DNA from: Augochlora pura
Taxonomy: Eukaryota > Arthropoda > Insecta > Hymenoptera > Halictidae
NCBI RefSeq assembly: GCF_028453695.1
Contig: NC_135782.1
Span: forward strand, 2,728,001 to 2,792,000
Direction of reading: 5' to 3'
Length of the DNA stretch: 64,000 bases
Position 1 is the first letter of the stretch. Every line of letters starts with the position of its first letter. Below, piece after piece: positions 1-11,429 of the stretch. The notes below the pieces were generated by a model. The model was given only the letters and a program-made list of their open reading frames with translations, searched no databases and had not been told where the DNA came from. The translations under genes and the position numbers were made by a program.

Positions 1-270
1 AACTCTAGTATCGATCCTCGACCCTTAAATTTCGGCGTACGTGGAACTGAACCGAGCCACCCCCACTTGTCGATTTACGTGCAAATTATATTAATAAAAT
101 ACCTCGATGCTTTCGCGCTAATAAATTGTTCGCATTAATGTTTATAGTACTAAATGGGTTATGTGAAATAATTTAGTGCAGATCGCTGCTTGATAATAAA
201 AATAATATCAATTGAAACTAATCGAATTATAATCGAAGAATAATATTCGAAGAATATTAATTCTTTTAAC

Positions 271-450
271 ATTTCTTTAAAGCAAGTAAATCATTCACGA
301 AATAATAATGAACAAAAAGATATATTGCACAAAATTACTACAATAATTTCCTTAGAGCAATACTGCCTTCGTAAATAAATAATTCGCAGAATAATAACGA
401 ACGAAAAGATATTTTATAGAATTATTGCAATAATTTCTTTGAAGCAATAC
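271..450. repeat. degenerate AT-rich tandem repeat, about 75-87 bp unit
   Basis: The phrase ATTTCTTTAAAGCAA recurs with small changes at 271, 346 and 433, and AATAATAATGAACAAAAAGATAT recurs as AATAATAACGAACGAAAAGATAT at a matching offset. That makes just over two diverged copies. Confidence 0.75.
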
Positions 451-1069
451 AATCCCCTTAAAATGAAAATCCAGTTCCATCAACGTGAACACCGATATTC
501 AAGAAAGAAAAAATCGCGACACCGTAGATCGCTCGGATCGGACACAGTCGAAAATAAAGCGGAAGCAGAAGACCCACACGGAAGTGTATCCCGGAGCGTG
601 AGCGTGAGCGTGGCGGAACGTCGCGTCAAAAGTCACGGACGTGTGCTACATGAAATCGCGTGAGAATGCCACCGCGGGGAGGTTAACGTTGGAAGGCGGT
701 GTTGGGCTGCAACGACGTGCAGACAGATGGGAGTGGTCTCCGCAATCACGATGGGCGTGGTATTTTCACGGCGTGCTGCAGCTGCACCCTCCGTTGCAAT
801 TCCGTACGGCGGTGCATTTGCCTTCGAACGCCGCCGCCGCCGCTGCCGTCGCCGCCGTGGCGAATTGAGCGACGCGAAATTTATTCGCCGTCTCCTTCCG
901 CGGATCAACGCCGATTTCGATTGTACTAAGAATTTTATTAAATTACTGAAATTCCGCTTTCGACATTCTTTCCGCGGTTCGCCGGCCCCGACCACTTTTT
1001 TCCTTGCTTCGTCGCTTGCGAAAGTGTGCCGATTACTATTGCGAATCGTTGCTTTAGGTTACAGTTTTC

Positions 1070-1270
1070 ATTCCACTTTTTACAAGATATTTTTATGCCG
1101 TACTTTTACACGATATTTTCACACCGTATTTTTATATTGTATTTCTCTACGTTTATTTACACGTAATATTATACGTTTATATACCACGTAATATTCATAT
1201 TGTATTTTTAATAATATTTGTATCTATATTTTGATATTGTATTTTTATACCGTATAAAATACAATATTTT
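1070..1270. repeat. T-rich degenerate minisatellite
   Basis: Repeats of a unit near ATATTTTTATACCGT (variants GATATTTTCACACCGT, GTATTTTTATATTGT) recur every 15-30 bases on the right shoulder of a GC island. Confidence 0.6.
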
Positions 1271-2577
1271 CTCGACTCGCGATGCGGCCAGCCGAACGGC
1301 GCACCATCCCCCCCGCAGTTCGAATGAAGTTATCCCGGCGGTTCCCCTTCATCCATCATGAAAAATGCCGGACAATTATTCTAATGATCTCGGCGGCGGA
1401 AAAAAAAATGTTCCTTTTTATTTCGTTGGAAGATAAAATCCCGGTAAATCCGCGGCGCGCAGCTGGACATTTCGCTGCGAAATCAAGCGATCGAGGCAGC
1501 AGCGCAAAGAGAGAGAGAGAGAGAGAGGGAGAGTGGGTTGCCGGATCGGTCTCTGGTTGGAAAAAAGGTGAGTCGCAGCATCGTCCTCGATCGCAGCGCG
1601 CAGGGTACGCGTGCTTTTTATTCGCGATTTACATGATAAATCTCGTCAGTAGGACCGACTCGACATCAAAGTTGAAAGGCCGAGGAGGAGCGTCCGTGCG
1701 CGTCGTTTGTATCGGCCGACCCGGGGCTCAACCAACAGATAGAGAGAGAGAGAGAGAGATGGAGAGAGGAGAGGCAGAATGGCGCGCAGGTAGCGCAAGA
1801 AAGGTCGGTCGGCCCCTCAGATGCTCGCAATTAATAAGAGCTTAATGGGAGCCGCGGGGCCGATATAGCGCCGCCACGTTCGGGGGCCCGTTTCTTCGTT
1901 GTTCTCCCACCGAAAATCATCGATGCCGACAACAAAAAGCCGAGCCACGGCCGTAAAACATTTCGCTTCCACTCGGACGGAAGGTGCTCGGGACACGTCC
2001 ACGCAAAAAGGGCCGCTCTCCTTTTTAACCCCGTTGCGACGCGACTCCACGGCGAAATTATATAAGAGACGGGGAAGTTCTCTCGGGCCCTTACCGGGGA
2101 TTAGGAAGCCGCTCGAGGAAGAATTCGACCGGCGGAACTCTATGTATGTGTGTGTGTGTCGCGTATTATGCTACGCGAACTCGCATGCCTCGGATGCTCG
2201 TACCTTCAACATTTTACCGCTAGGCGTTGTTTATTTGCCAAGTTTGGCTGTTGAAACAAGTTTACTTGTATCAGAGTTTAGTTATAGGCTAGTATATACA
2301 AAGTTAATATAAAAATTAATTAAAAGCCTAACCCCTATATAAATGAAAAAAATAAATTCCCCATATATAAAATTGCACCTCGTCGAATGAAATGCATTTC
2401 GTCGAATAAAATGAAGATAAAATGCGTCGGAAAAATGATTTAGAATTCGCAATTGAAATGGCTTCGAGTGGTCTAATAATCCAAAGGGACCGAGGGACAT
2501 TTTGAAGAAGGGCTTACGGAAAAATATTCAGCACGGTGAAACGAAGCGTAACGCGCAGACCAATGCCAGACGGTCCT

Positions 2578-2602
2578 CCCCCCGTCCCCGTCCCCGCCCC
2601 GC
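2578..2602 (-). other. G-quadruplex-type tract on the vg sense strand
   Basis: Four C4-or-longer blocks separated by one or two bases (CCCCCCGTCCCCGTCCCC then GCCCC) give G4-forming sequence on the minus strand, about 80 bases downstream of the vg exon that ends at 2684. Structure formation is inferred from motif only. Confidence 0.55.
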
Positions 2603-2683
2603 GCGCTCGCCACATGTAACACCTCTGATCGATAAGACGTCGCCCGCGCGACCGTCGAAAATGAACCCTCTCGTTTTACTCAC

Positions 2684-2910
2684 CGGAAAGGGGTGCATAC
2701 GGTCCGTGGGGGTAAGGGGGTGCGGAGGAAGCGTCGACGAGTGACTGCGACGGCGTCGCCGACGTCCAGTCCTTGTAGGAGGCAGCGGCGTGCGCGTGGT
2801 GCGCCGCATGGTGGGACGTATGGTGGCCGAGTCCTCGTGCACCACCCAACAACAGGCCACCGTAACTCGTCACGGCCGCCATATTATGGTGGTGATACTC
2901 GTGCACAGCT
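2684..2910 (-). CDS. vg: vestigial, fourth recognised exon (His/Ala-rich C-terminal part)
   Basis: This internal exon of Vestigial is 227 nt long. On the minus strand the acceptor reads TTTGTTGCAG before AGCTGTG, and the donor is CCG followed by GTGAGT. It begins with one base that completes the split Arg codon of the previous exon and ends in phase 1. It encodes about 75 residues: AVHEYHHHNMAAVTSYGGLL, a glycine stretch, a His/Ala-rich run (HHTSHHAAHHAHAAASYKDW), and then a Ser/Pro/Tyr-rich tail ending PYAPLSG. The fly Vestigial C-terminal half has the same layout, a His/Ala run with a YHHNM-like motif followed by YGSLL. Vestigial is a nuclear co-activator that gives the TEAD protein Scalloped its wing specificity; this segment lies in the C-terminal region, outside the Scalloped-binding motif. 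The next exon, with the stop codon, was not found to the left and is probably outside the window. Confidence 0.92.
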
Positions 2911-4377
2911 CTGCAACAAACCGTGAAAATCGTTCGCCTTTTACTACACCGTCCGCCATATAGGGGCAACGGGGAGCCGGTTACTGTGCGCCGGCCGATC
3001 GGCCGTCTCCGTTTTCCCTCTCGGTTCATTCTCATATATATATTTCGATTCAATATTTTTACGCTACACACGCCGTTCATTCCATCCATTAAACAATTCG
3101 ACAAGCGTCATTGAAGCAACATAAAAACAGAAAGTTAATCAAGTTAATTCTTTGATATTGTTTTAGGTTAAAAGCGACTTTAATGCAGGGCACCGCCATT
3201 TTGTTTCAGAAAATCTTTTAGAAAATATACTACTGTTCCATGAAACTATTATTATTATTATTATTTCAATCTTACATCTCGCGTATAATATCCATTTATC
3301 AAATCTTTTACCTATTTATTTAAACGTTAATAAATAAATTACCAACGAAGCAGAAGGTGCACAGTAATCGGCCCCCCGCTTTACCCTAGGATAAGCCGAG
3401 ATCCTAGCAAGAAGGAAGAAGGAGAGAAAAGCAACAGAGAAAATAAAGAGGAAGAAAAGAAGGAGCAGGGTGGAGCGAAATGAGAGAGAGAGAGAGAGAG
3501 GTGGGGTAGGAGGGTGGCGCGCGGCTGAGAGGGAGAGCGAGAGGGAAGAAAAGAATTCTCGATATCGTGCCTCTTCTCAAGAACGGTGACAGACTGGTAA
3601 TTTATACGGCGGCCGACGCGAGATCAGCGCTAAAGATCTCCCGAGCAGTGGTACCTGCTCCCGACGGTTTTCTGTATTTTTCACGTCTCGTTTTCTCTTT
3701 GCCTTTTGCCGTTCCCTCCCTCCCCTTCTCGCGCTCTATCTGTCTCTTTCTCTGTCTTTCCATCTCTCTCTCTAACTTTATATCTATCTCTTTCTTTCTC
3801 TTTTCTTCGTTCTTGCAACTCCGTCCCGCTCTTTTGTACGGTTCTTTGATAGGACCTCTCTCTCGTCCCCGCAGCCACCCCATGCTGCCACCCTCGATTT
3901 CTCGTGATTTTTCTCGGATTTTTTCTTTGATTTATTCTGCCATTTTTCTGCCATTTCTCTGCCTTTTTTCCTTTTGCCCTCTCGACTCCTCTCGGGCCTC
4001 TCGGGCCTCTCGGGCCTCGCGCCCGGTTTCCCGTCTCGCGCGCGCGCCGCGACATCCATTTCCGCCGGGTTTTATCCCGGCAGGCTATCGCGTAATGACC
4101 GTGTCGCGCCTGCCGGAGGTGGATTTTTGGAATGCGTGAAACATTGGCCGGCATTATCGTCCGTTAATTGAACGGGAGGGGCGGCCCGCGACGGCCGGCG
4201 CAGAGCTCCCCGTGTCCGATTTGTCAGGTAGAGAGAGAGACGGTTTCTCGCGCCGCGCGCGAAACACGAGCTTCGAGTGTGAAACCGGTCGAATTTAAAA
4301 TGGAGCACGCCTCGCGACGGCGGCGGCGACGGACCGGATGGATGAGATTCTTTCGGGGGGGAAACTTCTTCCACTGG

Positions 4378-4416
<39 letters not shown>

Positions 4417-5587
4417 TTCTCTCTCTGTCTCTTCGCGTGGTTTGTAAATATGCGATGCAATCGGGGACCGATCCGGGTGGAGAAGAGACCCACGGCGAAA
4501 TGAATAGCGCGCGCGCGCGAATGCCGTCGTTTTATGGATTATTGAAGCGGCGCGCGACAAGTCGAGATACGATTTCAACCCTTTGCGGTCCGCATAGATT
4601 CCACGACTCGCTCTCGTCCGCTTGGTATCGTTTATTTTGGATTTCGCCCAATCGAATTTAAAGAACGGAATAACATCCGTATCGAATCATTTGTCACCGG
4701 TGATTTTCTATCGCGAGCCGGACACGTGAAAGCACGGCAAGGGGTTAATTAAACTTCGCCCGGCTGGCTGTCGTATTTAATCGATTCGATCGCCGGGCGG
4801 AAAAATCGCGGCGGCGGCGACGGCGCGGAAGGGGTGAAACCAGGGCGGGCGTTATTTTCGGAATGCGCGGTGAACGGGGCGATTCGTTTTCTGTGTTTCG
4901 CGGTGCGCTGTGAAATTTTGATTTCCGGTCTGCTCGACGAGAATGAAGTTCGCATTGCGACGGGGGGTGTGGGGGGGGATGTAAATGCGCCGGGTACACG
5001 TAATGCGGGCTATTGCATCGCGTCGGCCATTTTTATTGGATTTTGTAGTTCGAATGGTTAGAGTTCTTTTTGCCTGTGTCGAATATTTTTGGAATTTCAT
5101 TTTGTTAATTGATTTTCGGCTCGCGCTGCGATTTGTGTTTAGGTGGGTGGTTGGCGAAGGGTTGTACAATGATGATAGATGTGGTTTAGTGTGAGTATAG
5201 TAACAGATATAGAGATATGTAAATATGATTCTAGAAATAGATATAAATCTGTAAATGTGATTATTAAAGCAAATTGTAAATATCTAAATATAATTGTAAA
5301 AATAAATATAAATGTCTAAACATAATTCTAATACCAAATATAGACCCATAATAATAATATCCACATTAATAATTCTAATTCTAATAATAAACACAATTCT
5401 GATAAAATCATTGCAATATCAAAGATAACTATATATAAACGTAATAACAAATTATAATCGTCTAGATCCGCCAAAAGACATTCAGAAGGAAATAAAGATC
5501 GGCAATAAGTAAATTTTTATTCGTGCAACAGAATGTTCGTCCCTTCTCGCTTATCCGTAGCAGATCAAATCATTTAAACGATCTCAC
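2911..5587 (-). other. vg: vg intron between third and fourth recognised exons
   Basis: The intron is 2.68 kb with a GTGAGA donor and a TTTGTTGCAG acceptor. It contains a pyrimidine-rich low-complexity stretch (about 3660-4020), a triple CTCTCGGGC direct repeat near 3983-4015, a CT microsatellite (4379-4410), a (CG)n run (4507-4519) and a G/T-rich to A-rich switch at 5040-5460. No further gene was seen. Confidence 0.85.
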
Positions 5588-5711
5588 CTGTGGTGGTACT
5601 GTGGGTAATGAGGATGCCATGGATCCGTTGGATATTCATAGCCTTGGCCAGGATGCTGGCTGTCCCAAAAGGAAGCCGGGAAGTTCCTCATGGACATGGG
5701 AGAGATGTTTT
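5588..5711 (-). CDS. vg: vestigial, third recognised exon (conserved SPMS-RNFP-SFW block)
   Basis: This 124-nt exon has a strong acceptor (TTCGTTTTGCAG) and a CAG|GTGAGA donor on the minus strand. Its first two bases complete a Glu codon begun by the TDU exon, and it ends in phase 2. The peptide starts ENISPMSMRNFPASFWDSQ, continues through GYEYPTDPWHPHYPQYHH and ends in a split Arg codon. The block SPMSxRNFPxSFW followed by a TDPW-PH motif is characteristic of insect Vestigial immediately after the TDU domain, so order and content both match. A 7.6 kb intron separates it from the TDU exon and a 2.7 kb intron from the next exon. Both reading frame and splice phase support a functional exon, with no stop or frameshift seen. 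Confidence 0.94.
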
Positions 5712-7679
5712 CTGCAAAACGAACGCGGACGACCTCTCATTAATATTTCAAACAAATCGGTGTTACCTTTCATTTGAATAATACCGAGAAAATCAGTATT
5801 CAATAAGAAGAAATCTCTCGATTGTAAAAATTGTCGCTCGATCCATGGATCGTGTGACGCGGGTGTTAGCCTTCGCGACTGAATCACGCGGTGTCTTCGT
5901 TCGATCTCCCAGGATCGATTGACCCGGATCCAGGTCTAACGATCGATCAGCCGTGTTGAGACAACGTCAGCGAATTTCTATCGAAAGCGAGCAGCCGATT
6001 CCCCTCTTTTGGCGAAAGTTAGAGGAATGTTTATTAAAATATTTGTATCTGTTTCCCACGGACGGGGCCCAGCACGCGATTCTTTTCAGCGAAGGGCTCT
6101 CTCGCCGTTGCTAAACGGGTAGCCGGATCCCACGAGATCGAACCGCACGACAGAAAGGTACCGCTCGGTTGTTTTACAAGCGACCACTCCGAAGCCAGAA
6201 GCTTGTCGTGCGTATCCTCCCGCGAGTCCCCGGGTCCTTGGTCCCCGGGATTCCTTTTTTCTCTCTCTCTCTCTCTCTCCTCGAAATCTCTCCTTTGGCC
6301 CAATCCAACACACATATCCGAAGGTTGAACCAACGAGGTCGTGGAGCCGGCCGACGACGATTTATACTTCTAATTCCTCCTCCACCTCCTTCCACCTCCT
6401 CTTTCCTCGCTTCTTCCTCGATCACATCTACTCGGCCATCGTCTACAGCTGCTCTTAACTATCCCAATGGACGGACAGTGTCGACGACTAATTTATCCCG
6501 GCTCGGTGGAACTACCATTATTTAACGTTTACCAACCAGTGTCAACCGGGCGGGGGAGGGAGATATTGTTTGAATACGGGCAACCTTTTGGCCCCTCGCC
6601 ACGGTTCTCTACGGGACTCCCTGCTGCGACGTCGATCGATTCGATGATTACGCGACACGAATAACTTCATTTTAACCCTTGGACGAGAGATGTCCACGGG
6701 CTCGTCGGGCTACCAATTACTCGGTTAACCGTTTCGCTGCGAGAACAGTGTGCCATATACTATATTTATACGCTTTTCTAGGGACTATGTCACAAAATTC
6801 AATTACATACTGTACAATCGTATTCTTGCATAACTGGTCGAATGTTAAATAGTTATAATTATTCTGGAGTTATCTCTAGCGTGTAGATAATATTCGTGAT
6901 AATTTATTTCGTGTACGAATATTAATGAATATTTAACAGATAGAGGCTAAGAAACGTGCAAAGATAACACAGCGTTACTTTTATTAACGAATGTATAGTA
7001 TAACTAATGACTAACGAAATGTCAAATAACAGCTGAATCAATGGATGAAATTATTCCATGTTGATAGGAAGCATTTCACGTTCGACTAACTTCTGATTGA
7101 TCAAATCAACTTCTGACTTTTATCAAATCAAAATTTCTGCTCCAAGGTTACGTGAAGATTATGTCAAAATTTTGTCAACCATTTCCTCTAAAAATAATAT
7201 CGAAAAGCATTTATTCCCAAACAGTATCCAAAATCATTTGTTAAAAAATAGTATCTTTGACATCATGGCTAAAGATCCAACAACCTTAAAATCCCCATAA
7301 TCCGTTCTGCACTGTGCATGGCATCAAAGTTGCACCGACCCATACAGAATCAACTAAAAACGAGAAACAAAGGTGCCGTGACCGCAGTAGTACCGTTCGG
7401 TCGATGAACATATTAACAAGGACCCTAAAGAAAGAATGAGAGAAAGAGAGAGAGAGAGGGAGGAGGAGAAAGAGAGATAGAGGAACGGGCTCGCAGAGAT
7501 CGAAAAATTTCGAATCGATCGGCGATCTTCGAAGGGGCCAGTGGTCCGACGCGGATACTTTAATCCGATTGGGTATCGGGTCGTCCCGGTAACAACTGAC
7601 CCGCGACACTTTAAGCATAAAGAAGCCATGGGGCCGCATTGTTTCCCACGCGTGGAATGCCGAATGGAAGGAGCGAACC

Positions 7680-7740
7680 GGGAGGGAAGAGGGAGGGAAG
7701 AGGGAGGGAGGAGGGAGGGAGGAGGGAGAAGGAGAGGAGG
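7680..7740 (+). other. G-rich tract, strong G-quadruplex motif
   Basis: At least nine GGG runs separated by one to four purines (GGGAGGGAAGAGGGAGGG pattern) on the plus strand, antisense to vg. Purine-only composition also allows triplex formation. Confidence 0.75.
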
Positions 7741-8095
7741 CTCGTTCCCTTAGACCGTGTAAAATATACTTTCTGGTTGATGCCGGGACCCGGGGACTTG
7801 GTCCGCCGCGGAATCGGCCCTCTCTCGGATCAGCGTGCGCGCGCTCTCGCCGCGGCATCATCCTCCTACACACGTATCAAGAAAGATTGACTAACTATCG
7901 CGTTAAATATTGCGATTTGCTTACGGGGTAGAGAAGATGCGAGATAGCGACGGCCGGAACCCGGCCTTCCACACGCACACACCTTTCGTCCTTCGTTTTC
8001 TCCACGTCCTTCGCGCGTTCCACCATCCCCCGTTGATCCCTCTTCCAGTTTCTTGGCCGTGGCCGTAGCCGTCGACTCCGTCTCTTCCCCCTTCC

Positions 8096-8130
<35 letters not shown>

Positions 8131-8532
8131 AATCTCTCTCTCTTCCCTCTTTCTTTCTTATTCCCCTATCCGGCTTTTCTGTCTCCTGACCGGCCTCGGC
8201 TCACCGGCCTCGGCCGACTGTCCTTTATTTATTAACGCAATTAAAGAAACAGAGTGTCGAGCGTCCACGGCCGGGCTTTCTACTGTGCCGATGCCGCGGA
8301 GACGGCCCCGACGGGAACGCGGCGCGCTCTCGGACGGAGGGAAGAGTCCGGGGAGAGGAGCCGCCGGACCGAGAGAGCCGGGATTCGATTCTATGCGAAC
8401 GGGAACCGCGCGCTGATGGAACTCGAAAGGGTTGTCGATGCCAAATTCAACCGACGACTCGCGGCTCCCGGGATACGTGATCGCGATTTCAACGTAATTG
8501 GGAAAGCGATCGTTGCGACCAACTTTCATTGG

Positions 8533-8867
8533 CGATAACTCTGCGAAAAAAAATCATAGGATGACGACTCTTTATTTAAATCAAAGCTTGAAACCTCTAT
8601 TTTAAAACGGTATTCCTGAATTTTAAATTGAATGAACCCTCGCTGTTGTAATCCTTTTAATATCGGACTACCTTGGCGGTATTAAAACATCCCAAGTTTG
8701 CGACGATGCAAGGGCTACTTCAAAGTGCTATAACTTCGCGAAAAAAAATCGCAGCTACCTCCCTCTTCCTTTAAATTAAAGAGAAAGAATCAAGCTATAT
8801 TTCTCTGAAAACGGCAGCCTTAGAAAAAATTTTATACAGTCTACACAATTCGTCAAACTTATCACTT
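8533..8867 (+). repeat. dispersed repeat family, copy A
   Basis: Two direct subunits lie about 198 bp apart. Each starts with a version of AACTNNGCGAAAAAAAATC and is followed by TTTAAATNAAAG; the copy ends near TTCGTCAAACT. Copy B (28675-29001, opposite orientation) matches it block for block; copy C (56270-56605) has one subunit inverted. I see no coding capacity. Confidence 0.8.
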
Positions 8868-10232
8868 TTCAGTGCTCGCTATTCTTCATTACGACAAACA
8901 ACTCTTCGCATTTAAAAAATTACAATCTTAAAAATACATTAAACACAAATTCGATAAATATCATCTGAAAATATAGCTTTCAAGGTTTAATCTAAAAAAA
9001 GAATCGTTACCCTACAATAATTTCTCTCAAAGTGACCATCTATCAAAGTCGACCAATCGCACCCGAAAACTCTGCCGCAATTGTTTCGACTTTTGGCCAG
9101 CTTTTGAAATCGACTTTTGTCCAGCTTTTTCGCCTCTAAATACCGCGCGGCGTCGCGACGCACGGTGTCGTCGAGAAGGTGTCACCGTATCACAAATGAA
9201 AAAATAGTCGCGAGACGCGCGTCATTAGCAGCCGGGTGCTGTCTGAACCCCGTTGTCTCCAGGGCGTCGTTTCTCCGGTGCCGCGCGGCGCGGAGTCTCG
9301 CAATCAGAATAACGAGCTATCCGGTCGCACCGCCACATCAATCTGCTTCTGGGTTACGTTTTGACGAATCGCGCCGCGGCAACCGGGACCCCGTGCGCGA
9401 CGTCTTTATAGAGCCACCTTCTGGCGCGTTGCCAACGCCACGCGTCGACGCCGAGAGAGCGAGAGCGGCAAGACGACGACGACGACGACGACGACGACGC
9501 GAGCCAGCCTGCGAGAAACTTATCCGGGCCCGTGTCAGCCGATTATTTTCCGTGGGCTTTAGAAATGAAAGACCGCGCGCGGAGACATCGTGTCGCTCGG
9601 CCATGATTTACCGGCTGCATTTGTATCGGGCTATCGCCGCGCCTCGGGTCGACCGATCGACGCCGCTCGATCGGAACCAACGTGGATAAATCATTCCCCG
9701 ACTGGAATCGCAACCAGCGAATGAATCAGAAAAAATTAATCATCTCGAGCAGCTGCAGAGCTTGTTCAGTAAATTCGTTTCTGTTGTCTGCAACTTGACT
9801 CTCTTATTACCAACCATACAAGTCTCGTTCGCACTTTAATAAACTTCCTCATATAAATTGTCGATAATAAAAAGTGAAATAATTACTTGGTAAAAAATAC
9901 GAAGCGAAGAGCGTTTCCGATCTCGTCGCCTTAAATCTCGCCACGTAATGCCCGGCAATTTTCATCGGTCCGCGGTGTGGCGCGGTTGAAAAAGCACCGA
10001 TCGCGGGGACGGTATCGCCGGCGAATCTCGCGGCAGGCGCCTTTGAAGACGCGAAACGCGTCGTGTAAGGGGGCGATGTCAAGTGATCGCTGTCTCTGTT
10101 GCGCCGCGAGAGCAGGGCGTTAATTTGACGCCACCGACTGGAACGACGCGCTCAATTTCCCGATGTCGACGTTACCGCGCCGTGTTCGAGGCTAAGCAAC
10201 AGGAATACCCTTCGACCGCCGCGATCAGCCGC

Positions 10233-10235
<3 letters not shown>

Positions 10236-10268
<33 letters not shown>
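10236..10268. repeat. CT microsatellite
   Basis: Uninterrupted CT dinucleotide run of 33 bases inside a GC-rich island. Confidence 0.95.
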
Positions 10269-10271
<3 letters not shown>

Positions 10272-11329
10272 CATCGCTCGCGGACCGTTCCGAATCCGAA
10301 CCCTTTGCTCGGAAGCACGCGCGCTGATAAACGCGCGCGATTTTTCAGTTCGCACCGGCTTCGGTGACTGATCGCGAGCCCTGTTCGCTCGTACACGGTG
10401 CTGCTGTTGCTTGCTGCCGATTCGTCCTTTTTTTTTAAACATCGTGGACGGAAAATGACGGGGAGGACTTCAGACATCAAAGCTCGCGCGCCGGGTCTCG
10501 TTTGGACCGGTTCTGCGAGAATTAGTGGATCACAGGGATTAATGTTGCGTGAAATTCGAAGGATAAATTATTTTTCAGCTTTGTATGGGAATTGGAGTGG
10601 TAGGTTGTAGGATCTGATCATAGCTTTATGGGAATAATGTATTTTTCAATTTTTATTTCGTTGTAATCGTTCTGGACTATTCTTATTTCGAGGCAATTTT
10701 TATACTATTTTTCAGATTATTTCTATTTTTATTTTAAATCATAATGTATTATAATGGACTATTTTTATTGTTATATTTTATTATTTTATATTACCGAAAC
10801 GTGTGAATCGCAAAAATGTCGGCGGTGGAAAAATCACCGCGTGCAAACAGATTGAACGAATGACTTCTGGGACGAGGTTTACGTAACAGCCGCGTCCGCG
10901 ATACACGGCTAAAAATAAGGGAGGGGGCAATCGAAAGTTTTCAATTTCGCCTCCGTAACGCGGCGCTATTGCACGCGGAACGCGTTCATACTTTACGCTC
11001 GACGTTATCGGAGATAATCGTCGATGTTTAAAATACTTGAGCGGTGTGTGTCTCGCGGTAAGTAATGGCAGCCATTATCCTGGGCGCAATTAATATAATC
11101 GACAATCATCGGACCATTTAAATTCAACCAGCGCCGCGAGATATCGCAAACAATTATTATACATTACCGAGCACTTTACGCTGTCCTGAAAGGACGTCAA
11201 ACTCGGTTGCCGATGCTCCCACATTGATGATAAAAAAATCCCAGGCTTTTTTACGGGAATGTGCCTTCTGGGATCCTAAAGCAGACACTTTCAGCTTCCA
11301 TTTGAGGTACCTGAAGTTCAAATTGCTTC

Positions 11330-11429
11330 NNNNNNNNNNNNNNNNNNNNNNNNNNNNNNNNNNNNNNNNNNNNNNNNNNNNNNNNNNNNNNNNNNNNNNN
11401 NNNNNNNNNNNNNNNNNNNNNNNNNNNNN
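11330..11429. other. assembly gap (100 N)
   Basis: Exactly 100 undetermined bases, the conventional placeholder for a gap of unknown size. The right edge is a (CGT)n run (11430-11453), so a trinucleotide microsatellite probably broke the assembly. The gap lies inside the vg intron between the third recognised and TDU exons. Confidence 0.99.

Larger units (their letters stand above)
1..2683. other. vg intron or 3' region, left edge of window
   Basis: No exon was found here; in particular there is no minus-strand acceptor followed by a frame ending in Trp-Phe-stop, which I would expect for the Vestigial C-terminus. The stretch holds an AT-rich tandem repeat (about 270-450), a CpG-rich island (500-1000), a T-rich degenerate repeat (1070-1270), a second GC island with GA microsatellites (1509-1534, 1741-1759), a G/T-rich then A/C-rich transition (2210-2420), and a run of C4 blocks at 2578-2602. 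Confidence 0.6.

Noticed and set aside
1500..1575. GTGAGT donor-like site at 1569 on the plus strand
   Set aside because: It follows a GA microsatellite and a low-complexity frame; a single hexamer match is expected by chance many times in 64 kb.
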